A stretch of DNA of 64,000 bases. Source: Thalassoroseus pseudoceratinae (GTDB taxonomy: Bacteria > Planctomycetota > Planctomycetia > Planctomycetales > Planctomycetaceae). Below are positions 56,672 to 64,000 of this stretch, one piece after another. The stretch spans positions 375,001-439,000 of the forward strand of contig NZ_JAALXT010000006.1 of NCBI RefSeq assembly GCF_011634775.1, read 5' to 3'. Each line of letters opens with the position of its first letter. The stretch's first letter is position 1. A program made the translations under genes and the position numbers. The notes below the pieces were generated by a model, which saw only the letters and a program-made list of their open reading frames with translations, did not search any database and was not told where the DNA came from.

Positions 56672-56682
56672 GAAAACGCCGA

Positions 56683-57657
56683 TTAATTGGTCGCGTTCTC
56701 ACGACGTCGGTTGGCCTGGGCTTCTCGCAGTGGTGCCAAGACTTGCTCAATGGTTGGTTGTTCGCCGTGCAAACGGAAATACTCCCGTTGGCGGTTGCGA
56801 ATGAACACTTTGGCGGTCACGTCGAGTAGTTCTTCCCGGTCCTCGCGGGACATATCCTCCACTTGCTGCGAGAACTGTTCCACCCAACCGGGTTGGCGGG
56901 CCATCGCTCCATCCATGACCGCGAGAAACACGGCCACTTCTTGCAGGTTGCGATCGAGAATCATATTCGTCAACGGCGAAAACAACTGAGCCGCCGCCTG
57001 AACCGCATGAGACGGAATGCTCACGAACATTCGCACCCGATCCCGACACCACGTGTTCCCGTCTTCGCCGGTCACGAAATCATGCTGCAAGTGCAACAAT
57101 GCACTCGCGTGAATCAGCCCCGGATAGAGCGGGCTTTTCACGGCACCTTGGCAGATCGCGAGACTTTGCGATTTGTCTTGGTACAAGACACTCGCGGTTC
57201 CCCGTGTGCCGTCGTTGTCATCGCAGGTAAATTCGCCGGGTGTGGTCTCGACGAGATGAAACTTCGAGATCTCCATGGATCGCCAAAAGCTCACCGCGAT
57301 ATCTGGACGTTCCAGAAAATACCGCTGAACTTCCGGTTCCGCACGGACCGAGACGGTTGCCAACTGACGATACAAGCTCAGCGAATCTAACAAGGCTTGA
57401 ACCTCGCCGCGTTGCTCGGATGTCAGCTTGTCCATCGGCAATTCGCTGATGGCTTGCAACTTGGACTCGTTCGAGGACGTGCCCCGATGAATCGTTCTTA
57501 CGATCTTGTCGATTGCGGGTCGCGTCAGCGGTGTGGAAGCCGACGCGTATTGACGGTTCGGTTCGCCTGCCCATGACGAACCGTCCGCACCGAGTACGAA
57601 ACTGCCGGCTCCGGCGGCAACAGCGGCCACCCAACCGTAGATCCTCGGCAACGGCAT
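56683..57657 (-). CDS. conserved exported protein of unknown function
   Basis: This protein of 324 residues has a signal sequence (MPLPRIYGWVAAVAAGAGSFVLGA). The mature part is helical with an EISKFHLVETTPGEFTCDDND-type strand segment and a QREYFRLHGEQPTIEQVL C-terminus. No enzyme motif is recognised. AAGGGGGG precedes the ATG at 57657. It is convergent with the surface-protein gene at 54587; the minus-strand gene 57880-59406 lies upstream and its terminator is near 57811-57842, so this gene has its own transcript. Confidence 0.7.
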   Translation of the reverse strand: MPLPRIYGWVAAVAAGAGSFVLGADGSSWAGEPNRQYASASTPLTRPAIDKIVRTIHRGTSSNESKLQAISELPMDKLTSEQRGEVQALLDSLSLYRQLATVSVRAEPEVQRYFLERPDIAVSFWRSMEISKFHLVETTPGEFTCDDNDGTRGTASVLYQDKSQSLAICQGAVKSPLYPGLIHASALLHLQHDFVTGEDGNTWCRDRVRMFVSIPSHAVQAAAQLFSPLTNMILDRNLQEVAVFLAVMDGAMARQPGWVEQFSQQVEDMSREDREELLDVTAKVFIRNRQREYFRLHGEQPTIEQVLAPLREAQANRRRENATN

Positions 57658-57810
57658 ATGTCCCCCCTTTCTGAACATTGCGTTGCGTCATTTTAGTTTT
57701 TCGCCAAGGCATTCATCGGCTCCAAAACGGGCTTGACATAACCCGAAATGTCCTCCTAATTGGATCAATCCGCACACAAAAAACGCACCGTCTGGCAAAC
57801 TGCGTAGGCT

Positions 57811-57842
57811 GGAAAAAGAAAACCGCCGGCTAGAACCGGCGG
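57811..57842 (-). terminator. rho-independent terminator of the propeller gene
   Basis: On the reverse strand CCGCCGG...CCGGCGG forms a 7-bp GC stem with a six-base loop, followed by TTTTCTTTTTCC. It lies 38 bases after the stop of the gene at 57880-59406. Confidence 0.9.
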
Positions 57843-57879
57843 CATGATCGACGATGATTTCCAGAAACTTTCGCTGAAG

Positions 57880-59406
57880 TTACTCGCTGGGAATTCGATT
57901 CAACGTGTAATAGCCGATCGGGTGCAACAACCCCTGCCCTTCGGTATTCCGCACGCCATCGAACCGCAACTCGTGAACGTAATACGGCTCAAGACCGTCC
58001 ACGGTCAGTCGGACAGATTTCCCGTCTTCGGCGACATCGGCTTTCGTGATTTTGAGATCGTGCGTGTTACGTGGCGGGTCGCCGTAGGCTCCGTCGTAAC
58101 GGTACGTCCAACAACGAAGTTTGTAAGAAGACACATCCGCCGCGGTTTTTGGATCGACCGGTTGTGTGAAGGTGACTTCGAAACCATCTGGTTTGGCACG
58201 CATTTCGTGGGGTTCAAACGGTGTTTTCCCGGTCCAAACCAATCGTTGCAGACAGTACGGTTTCGATCCACCACCCCAACCACGATTCGTTCCGCCGACG
58301 AATAACGAACCGTCGTGTCCCCATTCGAGTCGGAGCACACCGGAATCGAATCCGCGTCGGAACGGGAAACACGCCCCTTGGTATTCCCCACCGATTTCCT
58401 CAAGGAACACCCGTACGATAATCGCGGTACCTTGATCACCCACCAGCAACTGATTCTGAAACGGTCCGAACTTTCCGTTGGTGTTGTCGAGCAACAACTG
58501 ACTGTGTGATTTGCCCAAATCCGGATACGGAAACCACACGGCCGGGGCTTGCAACTTCGGATTGGCCTCCACGGCTTCCGCCCAATACATGCCCCGCTTC
58601 GGATACCCTTTGAATGGTAGTTTGAAGTTCGAGAGTGGATGATCGACCGATTCCAATCCGGTTGTCTGCCCATGGAACACGCCAGGCTTGAGGTGAGCAA
58701 GTTTGCACACCGCCACGTGATCGCCTTGGTTATCGGTGTAGAACATCTCGCCGTTCGCGATTTTCCCGAACCCGGCAGGCGACCGCAAACCGGGGCAGAC
58801 GGGTTCCATGTTGCCTTCGGTGTCGATCTTCACCGCCCAACCCCGCCAAAAACCGTTCGGCTCTTGTCCGCCGCCGAATGGTCGATTCAGCGTCACCCAC
58901 AGATCACCGTCTTTGCCGAGCACGGGTCCGAACGAGTATTCGTGGTAGCTCCCGCTGAGTTCCCAATCGTCGCAGATTGTTTCCACGAGATCGATTCGGT
59001 CATCACCGTCACTGTCTTCGACGCGACTCAATTCACCGCGTTGAGCCATGTAGATGCCGTCTTTGAAACCGTGACCGGGATTTACCAAAATCCCCAACGG
59101 TTCGGCCAAACCGAACAGCATTCGCGTGTACTTCACAACGTCAGCTGGCTTGGCGTTTTCCTGGCCCGCGAGTTTCGGCTGTTCGGTGTAGACGTTGTCG
59201 ATGACGTACAATTCGCCGCGTCGTGTGCAAGCGAGCAGACGCGTCTTCTGCTTGTCGAGCCAGCCCAATCCGCCAACTTCCAGAACGACATCGTCCGGCG
59301 TCGGCAACGTGATCATCTTGTAATAATCGTTCTCCGTCGGTTCGGCGGCGGACGCGACGGAAACCAACGGCCAAACGGCAATCATCGCCAAGAGAAGCGA
59401 ACGCAT
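57880..59406 (-). CDS. secreted PVC-type beta-propeller (sorbosone dehydrogenase-like) protein
   Basis: This 508-residue protein has a signal peptide (MRSLLLAMIAVWPLVSVASA) and a six-bladed propeller-like body of the sorbosone/glucose dehydrogenase or PQQ-enzyme type (GILVNPGHGFKDGIYMAQRGELSRV, DTEGNMEPVCPGLRSPAGFG, YTDNQGD, GSLFVGGTNRGWGGG). The last 100 residues form the beta-sandwich domain seen also in the partial protein at 3-686. PQQ-binding residues cannot be assigned by eye. It is downstream of the five-haem cytochrome gene on the same strand with a 67-base gap, so the two are likely one electron-transfer unit: oxidation of a sugar-like substrate, then haem relay. Confidence 0.8.
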   Translation of the reverse strand: MRSLLLAMIAVWPLVSVASAAEPTENDYYKMITLPTPDDVVLEVGGLGWLDKQKTRLLACTRRGELYVIDNVYTEQPKLAGQENAKPADVVKYTRMLFGLAEPLGILVNPGHGFKDGIYMAQRGELSRVEDSDGDDRIDLVETICDDWELSGSYHEYSFGPVLGKDGDLWVTLNRPFGGGQEPNGFWRGWAVKIDTEGNMEPVCPGLRSPAGFGKIANGEMFYTDNQGDHVAVCKLAHLKPGVFHGQTTGLESVDHPLSNFKLPFKGYPKRGMYWAEAVEANPKLQAPAVWFPYPDLGKSHSQLLLDNTNGKFGPFQNQLLVGDQGTAIIVRVFLEEIGGEYQGACFPFRRGFDSGVLRLEWGHDGSLFVGGTNRGWGGGSKPYCLQRLVWTGKTPFEPHEMRAKPDGFEVTFTQPVDPKTAADVSSYKLRCWTYRYDGAYGDPPRNTHDLKITKADVAEDGKSVRLTVDGLEPYYVHELRFDGVRNTEGQGLLHPIGYYTLNRIPSE

Positions 59407-59473
59407 ATGAAACTCATTTCACAAGGATGAGAGATAATGAATGCAAGACCAACACCGAGAGCCTCGGCGATTC

Positions 59474-62395
59474 TCACCACGTCATTTTGACTTCAAATGT
59501 CGCCACATTTTTGCCATCGCGATTTTCAAAGCGAATCGGCAAGAGCAACTCTTTCTGATTGCCGACCGGTCGCGTGATCGGCATGCTGTCCGTGCCGGAA
59601 GCGATCTGACAGCGAACGTCGCCGTCAATCACGAATTCTCGCTCTGTGTCTGCTTGAATCGCATCACCACGAGCGGCCAGGAAATACAAATCGGGAATGT
59701 CGCTCGTCGAGCTGATCTGCAATTTGCGAATCAACACGGTGCCGTCTTGCACCAACTCGGTTTGATAGGTTTCCTCGACTTCGATTCCGCCGGGCATCTG
59801 GTACAGGAACGTGGGCACGCGGTTTTTGTCGAAGCGATACCCTTTGAACTGCCACCCTTCCAACGTGCGATTTGAACCGATCTTCTGGCCTTTGGGAACA
59901 TCCTTCGGCCATTCCGATTCTCCACTGGGCAACCGAGCGAGTGGCGGACCATCGGGCAACCACATCGGGTTGGAACTGGGAATCTTAGCATACTGTCCGC
60001 CACGGCCTTCCCACGATTCCCGAGCCGAAATGAAATCACCCGGCCACGCCACCACCGTGCGAATTCGGTTGGCGTCAAACGCGACGTTGGTGCGTTCTGG
60101 GAATCCGACAAGAATACAATGGGAACCCACGCCGTCCAAAAACGACCGGAACGTGATCGGTTCATCGGTCGGGACCAGGATATTCGTGTTGTTGGGCGAC
60201 AATCCCGAAGGCAGACCGCCTTTCTCGCCCACCGAAAGGTACGCCCAGATTGAATCAATTTGAGCATCGGCATTGCCGTCGAGCAGGTCTTGATAGGCAC
60301 TACGACCGTCGGGCCAACCGGACGGCATCCGTGTTCGCGGTTTTAGGCCTTGCGGATCCTTCAAGAAGGCATGGAAATATCCCGGCTGAATCCGCCGCGT
60401 GACATTCAACAAGTCCAAGCCTTCCGCTCCCGGCAACCGGTACTCGCCGTAAGCGTGACAGTTAATACACGCCAAACCTTTCTTGCCGGTCAATTGCCGA
60501 CCGACGCGAATGTGATTCTTGTTGAAAGGAATTTGTCGGCTCGGCACTTCACCGGCATCGGCGGCATTGAAGGACTTAGCCATCCACAAAACGTTTTCAC
60601 GACCGAAGCGTGGCATGCGAGCCGCCATGTATGTTCGATACTTTTGGCCGTTCAAAAGCATCTCACGGAAGCCGACATCAGTCAGCTTCACACCCACATG
60701 ATCCAACGGTGGTGGCAATCGACCTTCATCACCGAGATCGACATGCTTCAGATAGCCGAAATAATTTGATCGCAATAAATCTGGTCCGCCTTTGTCATCC
60801 CGTTCATGACAGCGGTAGCAATTCAATGCGGCCATGCTGTAGTCAATTTTCTCGGCCGCCGTTTCCGGCCCATGCCAATCAGACAAGCTCGCCACGGTTT
60901 TGCGGAGCGCGCTGCGTTGTTCATTCGAGAACGCAAAACGCGGCCGCCCCGGTCCCACGTCGTCAGAAAGACACCCCCGATTGCCTTCGACATTCGCGGG
61001 GTTCAGATCGACTTTGACAATCTTCTGCACGCGGGTTTCGCCGGTACTGTGACAGTTCGCACAGCCAATGGCCACGAATTTTTCTTTTCCTCGTTTCGCA
61101 AGTTCCGGATCGACTTGGAACTGCTCGCCCTCGGCAATTCCCTTCGGCAACATTGCAGCGGTGTCGTGGAACAATGCGTCCGCTGGGATCTTTCCACGTT
61201 TCTTGCCGGGCGGTTGCCAATTGACGGTCAACTCATGCCCACCGCCGAGTTCGTAGAAAATCACCTCGATACTGTGTCGCCCCTTGGTCAGTTTCACCTG
61301 CCCGGTTTTCTCGACCGGTGCATGCACACCTTCATTACTAACGATCAGTTTGCCACCAATTCGCAATACCGAACCGTCATCAGACTTCGTCCAGAAACGG
61401 TATTCGCCGTCTTGCGGAATCTCGATCGCCCCGTGAAAGCGAATCGCGAAGTTATCCGGGGCTCCTCCCTTGACGGTGTTTTTGAGTGACACGCCTTTGG
61501 AGTTCGTGAACTGCGTGAGGTCGAAGTTCTTGACCGTGCCGGTATTAGTGGGTTCTTTGTTCTCAAGATCCGTGGACTTCGAGACTTTCCCTTCGAAGAA
61601 CTCAAAGTCCAACCCGGAACCAACCGACTGTGCGGATTCGTCGTACTGGTCCCGTAACAAATAGGCCGCTAGAGCCTGAGCTTCGCCGGAATCGAGATTC
61701 AAATGCGGCATGCGTCCGGAGGGACGTGTTTGCAGCGGATCTTTCAGAAACTTGCTCAATGCCGAGACAGTCGTTTTCATCGCCAAACCGCCCAAGGGAA
61801 TCGACGGTTTCGGCGGAGCCGTGCCGGGGAGGTTCAATTCGATTAGGTCTTCCAACTCCAGACCGGCCGGTAGGTCGCGGTCCTGTTGTGGTGCCTGGGC
61901 CATTGGTTGATGACACGCCACACACCCAATCGAGTGAAAAAGTTCCTCACCAGCGTGAATCTGAGAACTACTGGCCCCGGACGCACGCTGATCAATCGGA
62001 CCACCAAGAGATACCAAGTAATGGGTCAATTCCGTGACGGTCTTGTTTTTTTCGCCATCCGGCAGTGAGTGTAAGAGGTGCGGCATCGGTGTGCCGGGTT
62101 TGATCTCCTGCGGATCAGCCAAATACCGCGTGAGGTACTGCGGCGTCACCCGTTGCCCGACCGTTTTCAGGTTTGGAGCGTCTTTCGTCACCGGGAGTGC
62201 GAAATCTTCGCCGGTTTTGTGACAGGCCAAGCAGTTTAACTCACCCAACAGAACGTGACCGTCAGTCGGATCCCAACCCACAACCAACGAGGCCGGTTCC
62301 GCTGCGGAGACAACCAAACTCCAACCGAAACAGCCATTGAGAGCCAAAGAAAACGCCCAAACAGCGCGGACCAACCAATCGAAGTGCGATTTCAT
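59474..62395 (-). CDS. five-haem c-type cytochrome with PA14 domain
   Basis: The 973-residue exported protein has an N-terminal signal region (KSHFDWLVRAVWAFSLALNGC) and five CxxCH haem sites: CLACH and CVACH in the first 200 residues, then CANCH, CYRCH and CINCH in the second half. Between the second and third lies a PA14-type domain (residues about 270-410: FAIRFHGAIEIPQDGEYRFW, KGRHSIEVIFYELGGGHELTV) that binds carbohydrate. The C-terminal 250 residues are beta-rich without a haem motif. Such fusions are typical of planctomycetes and may oxidise polysaccharide-derived substrates in the periplasm. The downstream propeller protein is the probable partner. Confidence 0.92.
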   Translation of the reverse strand: MKSHFDWLVRAVWAFSLALNGCFGWSLVVSAAEPASLVVGWDPTDGHVLLGELNCLACHKTGEDFALPVTKDAPNLKTVGQRVTPQYLTRYLADPQEIKPGTPMPHLLHSLPDGEKNKTVTELTHYLVSLGGPIDQRASGASSSQIHAGEELFHSIGCVACHQPMAQAPQQDRDLPAGLELEDLIELNLPGTAPPKPSIPLGGLAMKTTVSALSKFLKDPLQTRPSGRMPHLNLDSGEAQALAAYLLRDQYDESAQSVGSGLDFEFFEGKVSKSTDLENKEPTNTGTVKNFDLTQFTNSKGVSLKNTVKGGAPDNFAIRFHGAIEIPQDGEYRFWTKSDDGSVLRIGGKLIVSNEGVHAPVEKTGQVKLTKGRHSIEVIFYELGGGHELTVNWQPPGKKRGKIPADALFHDTAAMLPKGIAEGEQFQVDPELAKRGKEKFVAIGCANCHSTGETRVQKIVKVDLNPANVEGNRGCLSDDVGPGRPRFAFSNEQRSALRKTVASLSDWHGPETAAEKIDYSMAALNCYRCHERDDKGGPDLLRSNYFGYLKHVDLGDEGRLPPPLDHVGVKLTDVGFREMLLNGQKYRTYMAARMPRFGRENVLWMAKSFNAADAGEVPSRQIPFNKNHIRVGRQLTGKKGLACINCHAYGEYRLPGAEGLDLLNVTRRIQPGYFHAFLKDPQGLKPRTRMPSGWPDGRSAYQDLLDGNADAQIDSIWAYLSVGEKGGLPSGLSPNNTNILVPTDEPITFRSFLDGVGSHCILVGFPERTNVAFDANRIRTVVAWPGDFISARESWEGRGGQYAKIPSSNPMWLPDGPPLARLPSGESEWPKDVPKGQKIGSNRTLEGWQFKGYRFDKNRVPTFLYQMPGGIEVEETYQTELVQDGTVLIRKLQISSTSDIPDLYFLAARGDAIQADTEREFVIDGDVRCQIASGTDSMPITRPVGNQKELLLPIRFENRDGKNVATFEVKMTW

Positions 62396-62906
62396 GAGAT
62401 GAAAGACCCTGATGAACGCGGAGAAATGACGTCAATAAGCTAAGGCATCAACTACTCAACATGCAACTACTCAGCAGTGAGACCCATCCGCACACTTTTC
62501 CAGAATTGTGCGCACATTGGTGCAATTCGAACCAAAGTGGTCCGACAAACTCTACTTGACAAAGAAATTTCGCGATTCGACTCAAGATGACCGGGGTTAC
62601 AACGAAAAGACAGCAAACGTAGCAATTTGGTACATGACGACACCGCAAAAATGAACAAAAGATCCGTAAACGAGAGCTATTTTGGGAAAAATTGGTTCGC
62701 ATACGAACTTTTTTCACGCGAATGTCGTCCTAAATACGTACTCCCTCATACGGAGATGTGACTGTTCACTCAATTAGGCACATCTTGTGCGTTGAATTGC
62801 CTTAGAAGATTCGTTTCTGGATGTAATTTGACGGACGAATGGAACAGCGGTTGCTGTTGGAAGACATCAAAACCACCGGTCTACCTGCGAGATTCGGAGA
62901 AACACC
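62396..62906. other. 511-base divergent intergenic region
   Basis: It lies between the cytochrome gene (reverse) and the large sigma gene (forward). CAACTACTCA is repeated at 62449-62458 and 62464-62473 with 15-base spacing. The region is AT-richer than its neighbours. No RNA gene or firm promoter was recognised. Confidence 0.5.
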
Positions 62907-64000
62907 ATGGTCATGGCAACGCGATATCATAACCCGGCAATGAGGAAGCTGGCCGAGCAGCAGATTCGGTACACGCCCCGCGACGTTCGCATGAAGCAAG
63001 TCGATCGGGCTGAGGAACTTCTGCGCGAGATCGACCCGCAAGAAGAGTACCTTTACCCGTCACTCTTCGAGCGAATTACGTCACGCGAAACCGATTTGTA
63101 TCCGGACCTGAAACTGTCAGGCGAAGAAGCCGTCCATGATTTACGGTGCTTCGTTGAGGATCTTTCGGACAGCGTCGACTTGGTCGCACAGACCGTCGAA
63201 GAGCCAGTTTACACAGTGAAAGAACTCAGCGAGAAGTACAACGTATCCACGAAAACGGTGGACCGTTGGCGTGATCGCGGGCTGGTGAGCCGCCGGTTCA
63301 AATTCGGCAAACGCAAACGAGTTGGCTTCTTGCAATCGTCCGTCGATTGGTTCGTCGAAAACCACGCTGGCGAAATTAAACGAGGCTCCAAATTCAGCCA
63401 GCTTTCCGAAGAAGAACGGGAAGACATTATTCGCCGAGCACGTCGCTTGGCCCGGCGGGGAGGGTGCCCCGCGGATATCAGCCGCCGTTTAGCGCGGAAG
63501 TTAGGACGCTCAGTGGAAACGATTCGCTACACCTTAAAGAACTACGATCAAGAACAACCGGAGTCGGCCATCTTCCCATTGGCGAGTTCGCCAATCAACG
63601 ATGAGCAGAAGTCGGACATCTTCCGCAGCTATCGTCGCGGTGTTTCTGTCGAGACATTGGCGGATCGATATTGCCGAACGAAGGCCAGCATGTATCGCAT
63701 CGTGACGGAAGTCCGAGCGAAACGGTTGCTGGAACAACCGATCGACTACATCGACTCCGAGGAGTTTCAAGAAGCGGACGCGGATGAAGTCATTCTCGGC
63801 CCGCCACCGGAAACGCCACAGAAACGCACACCGAGCAAAATCCCGCCTGGTTTGCCCCCATACTTGGCCAGCTTGTACTCGATCCCGCTGCTCACACGGG
63901 AAGATGAGCAGTATTACTTCCGAAAAATGAACTACCTGAAGTTCAAAGCTCGAGCGGTCCGCGATCAAATCGACATGGACCGGCCGCGCACGAAAGAAAT
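62907..64000 (+). CDS. large planctomycete RNA polymerase sigma-70 factor with several N-terminal HTH domains (3' end outside window)
   Basis: The first 364 residues are visible. The ATG at 62907 follows GGAGA by six bases. After an N-terminal segment (YHNPAMRKLAEQQIRYTPRD) there is a MerR/excisionase-type HTH near residues 100-150 (YTVKELSEKYNVSTKTVDRW), a second HTH near 188-215 (ADISRRLARKLGRSVETIRY) and a third near 245-275 (SVETLADRYCRTKASMYRI). Residues 318-345 (IPLLTREDEQYYFRKMNYLK) match sigma-70 region 1.2, so regions 2-4 should follow beyond the window. This is a multi-domain type found in planctomycetes. The N-terminal HTHs may target it to DNA or bind a partner; this is inferred. 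It runs off the right edge. Confidence 0.85.
   Translation, partial: MVMATRYHNPAMRKLAEQQIRYTPRDVRMKQVDRAEELLREIDPQEEYLYPSLFERITSRETDLYPDLKLSGEEAVHDLRCFVEDLSDSVDLVAQTVEEPVYTVKELSEKYNVSTKTVDRWRDRGLVSRRFKFGKRKRVGFLQSSVDWFVENHAGEIKRGSKFSQLSEEEREDIIRRARRLARRGGCPADISRRLARKLGRSVETIRYTLKNYDQEQPESAIFPLASSPINDEQKSDIFRSYRRGVSVETLADRYCRTKASMYRIVTEVRAKRLLEQPIDYIDSEEFQEADADEVILGPPPETPQKRTPSKIPPGLPPYLASLYSIPLLTREDEQYYFRKMNYLKFKARAVRDQIDMDRPRTKE

Overview
The window is about 64 kb of a planctomycete chromosome, most likely order Planctomycetales. The evidence is in the gene content: two DUF1559 prepilin-like proteins, a DUF1501 Tat-exported protein, a sulfatase with the formylglycine motif, surface proteins with an LExR-x-LL export-type motif, an ECF sigma factor next to a sensor Ser/Thr kinase, PA14/multi-haem cytochrome proteins and an unusually long multi-HTH sigma factor. 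No phage, insertion sequence, CRISPR array, tRNA or rRNA was recognised. The one mobile-type element is a small REP-associated tyrosine transposase (RAYT) between inverted palindromes.

Layout. 1-8.2 kb: the tail of a PVC-type beta-propeller protein, a CPA2 antiporter fused to an EIIA domain, the RAYT element, a membrane protein whose stop codon lies in the RAYT palindrome, a HisN-like phosphatase, a LarA-family racemase, and a nucleotidyltransferase-HD / radical SAM pair. 8.2-11.2 kb: an overlapping three-gene operon (methyltransferase, flavoprotein, type III polyketide synthase), probably for a methylated alkylresorcinol- or pyrone-type lipid. 11.2-18 kb: thrS with its own promoter and leader hairpin, a PL10 pectate lyase, and an ECF sigma / Ser-Thr kinase pair. 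18-28.4 kb: a giant Calx-beta surface protein, a DUF4838 glycosidase-like protein, a rhodanese lipoprotein and a sulfatase. 28.4-41 kb: a DUF5682-VWA pair, a secreted protein of unknown function, a secretin-like protein without a visible pore domain, a DUF1559 protein, a ThDP enzyme of the acetolactate synthase family and a DUF1501 protein. 41-50.3 kb: a thioredoxin-containing secreted protein, a small Tyr-rich secreted protein, HemQ, a DUF1559/lipoprotein pair, a polytopic membrane protein and two regulators. 50.3-64 kb: pckA, an EVE-domain protein, glnA behind a sigma54-like promoter, a second surface protein (FFWNP repeats, RTX, CAP), a propeller / five-haem cytochrome pair, and the start of the large sigma factor.

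How the genes fit together. Housekeeping genes (thrS, glnA, pckA, hemQ, hisN-like) are interspersed with a large secreted and surface set for polysaccharide breakdown (pectate lyase, sulfatase, DUF4838 protein) and cell-surface adhesion or sensing. Regulators include an ECF sigma, a sensor kinase, a Crp/Fnr protein, a ModE-like HTH protein and the multi-HTH sigma factor. Almost every convergent gene junction carries a strong RNA hairpin.

The most novel item is a repeat with the core FFWNPxTGxNR, present in about six copies in each of two otherwise different exported proteins 33 kb apart.
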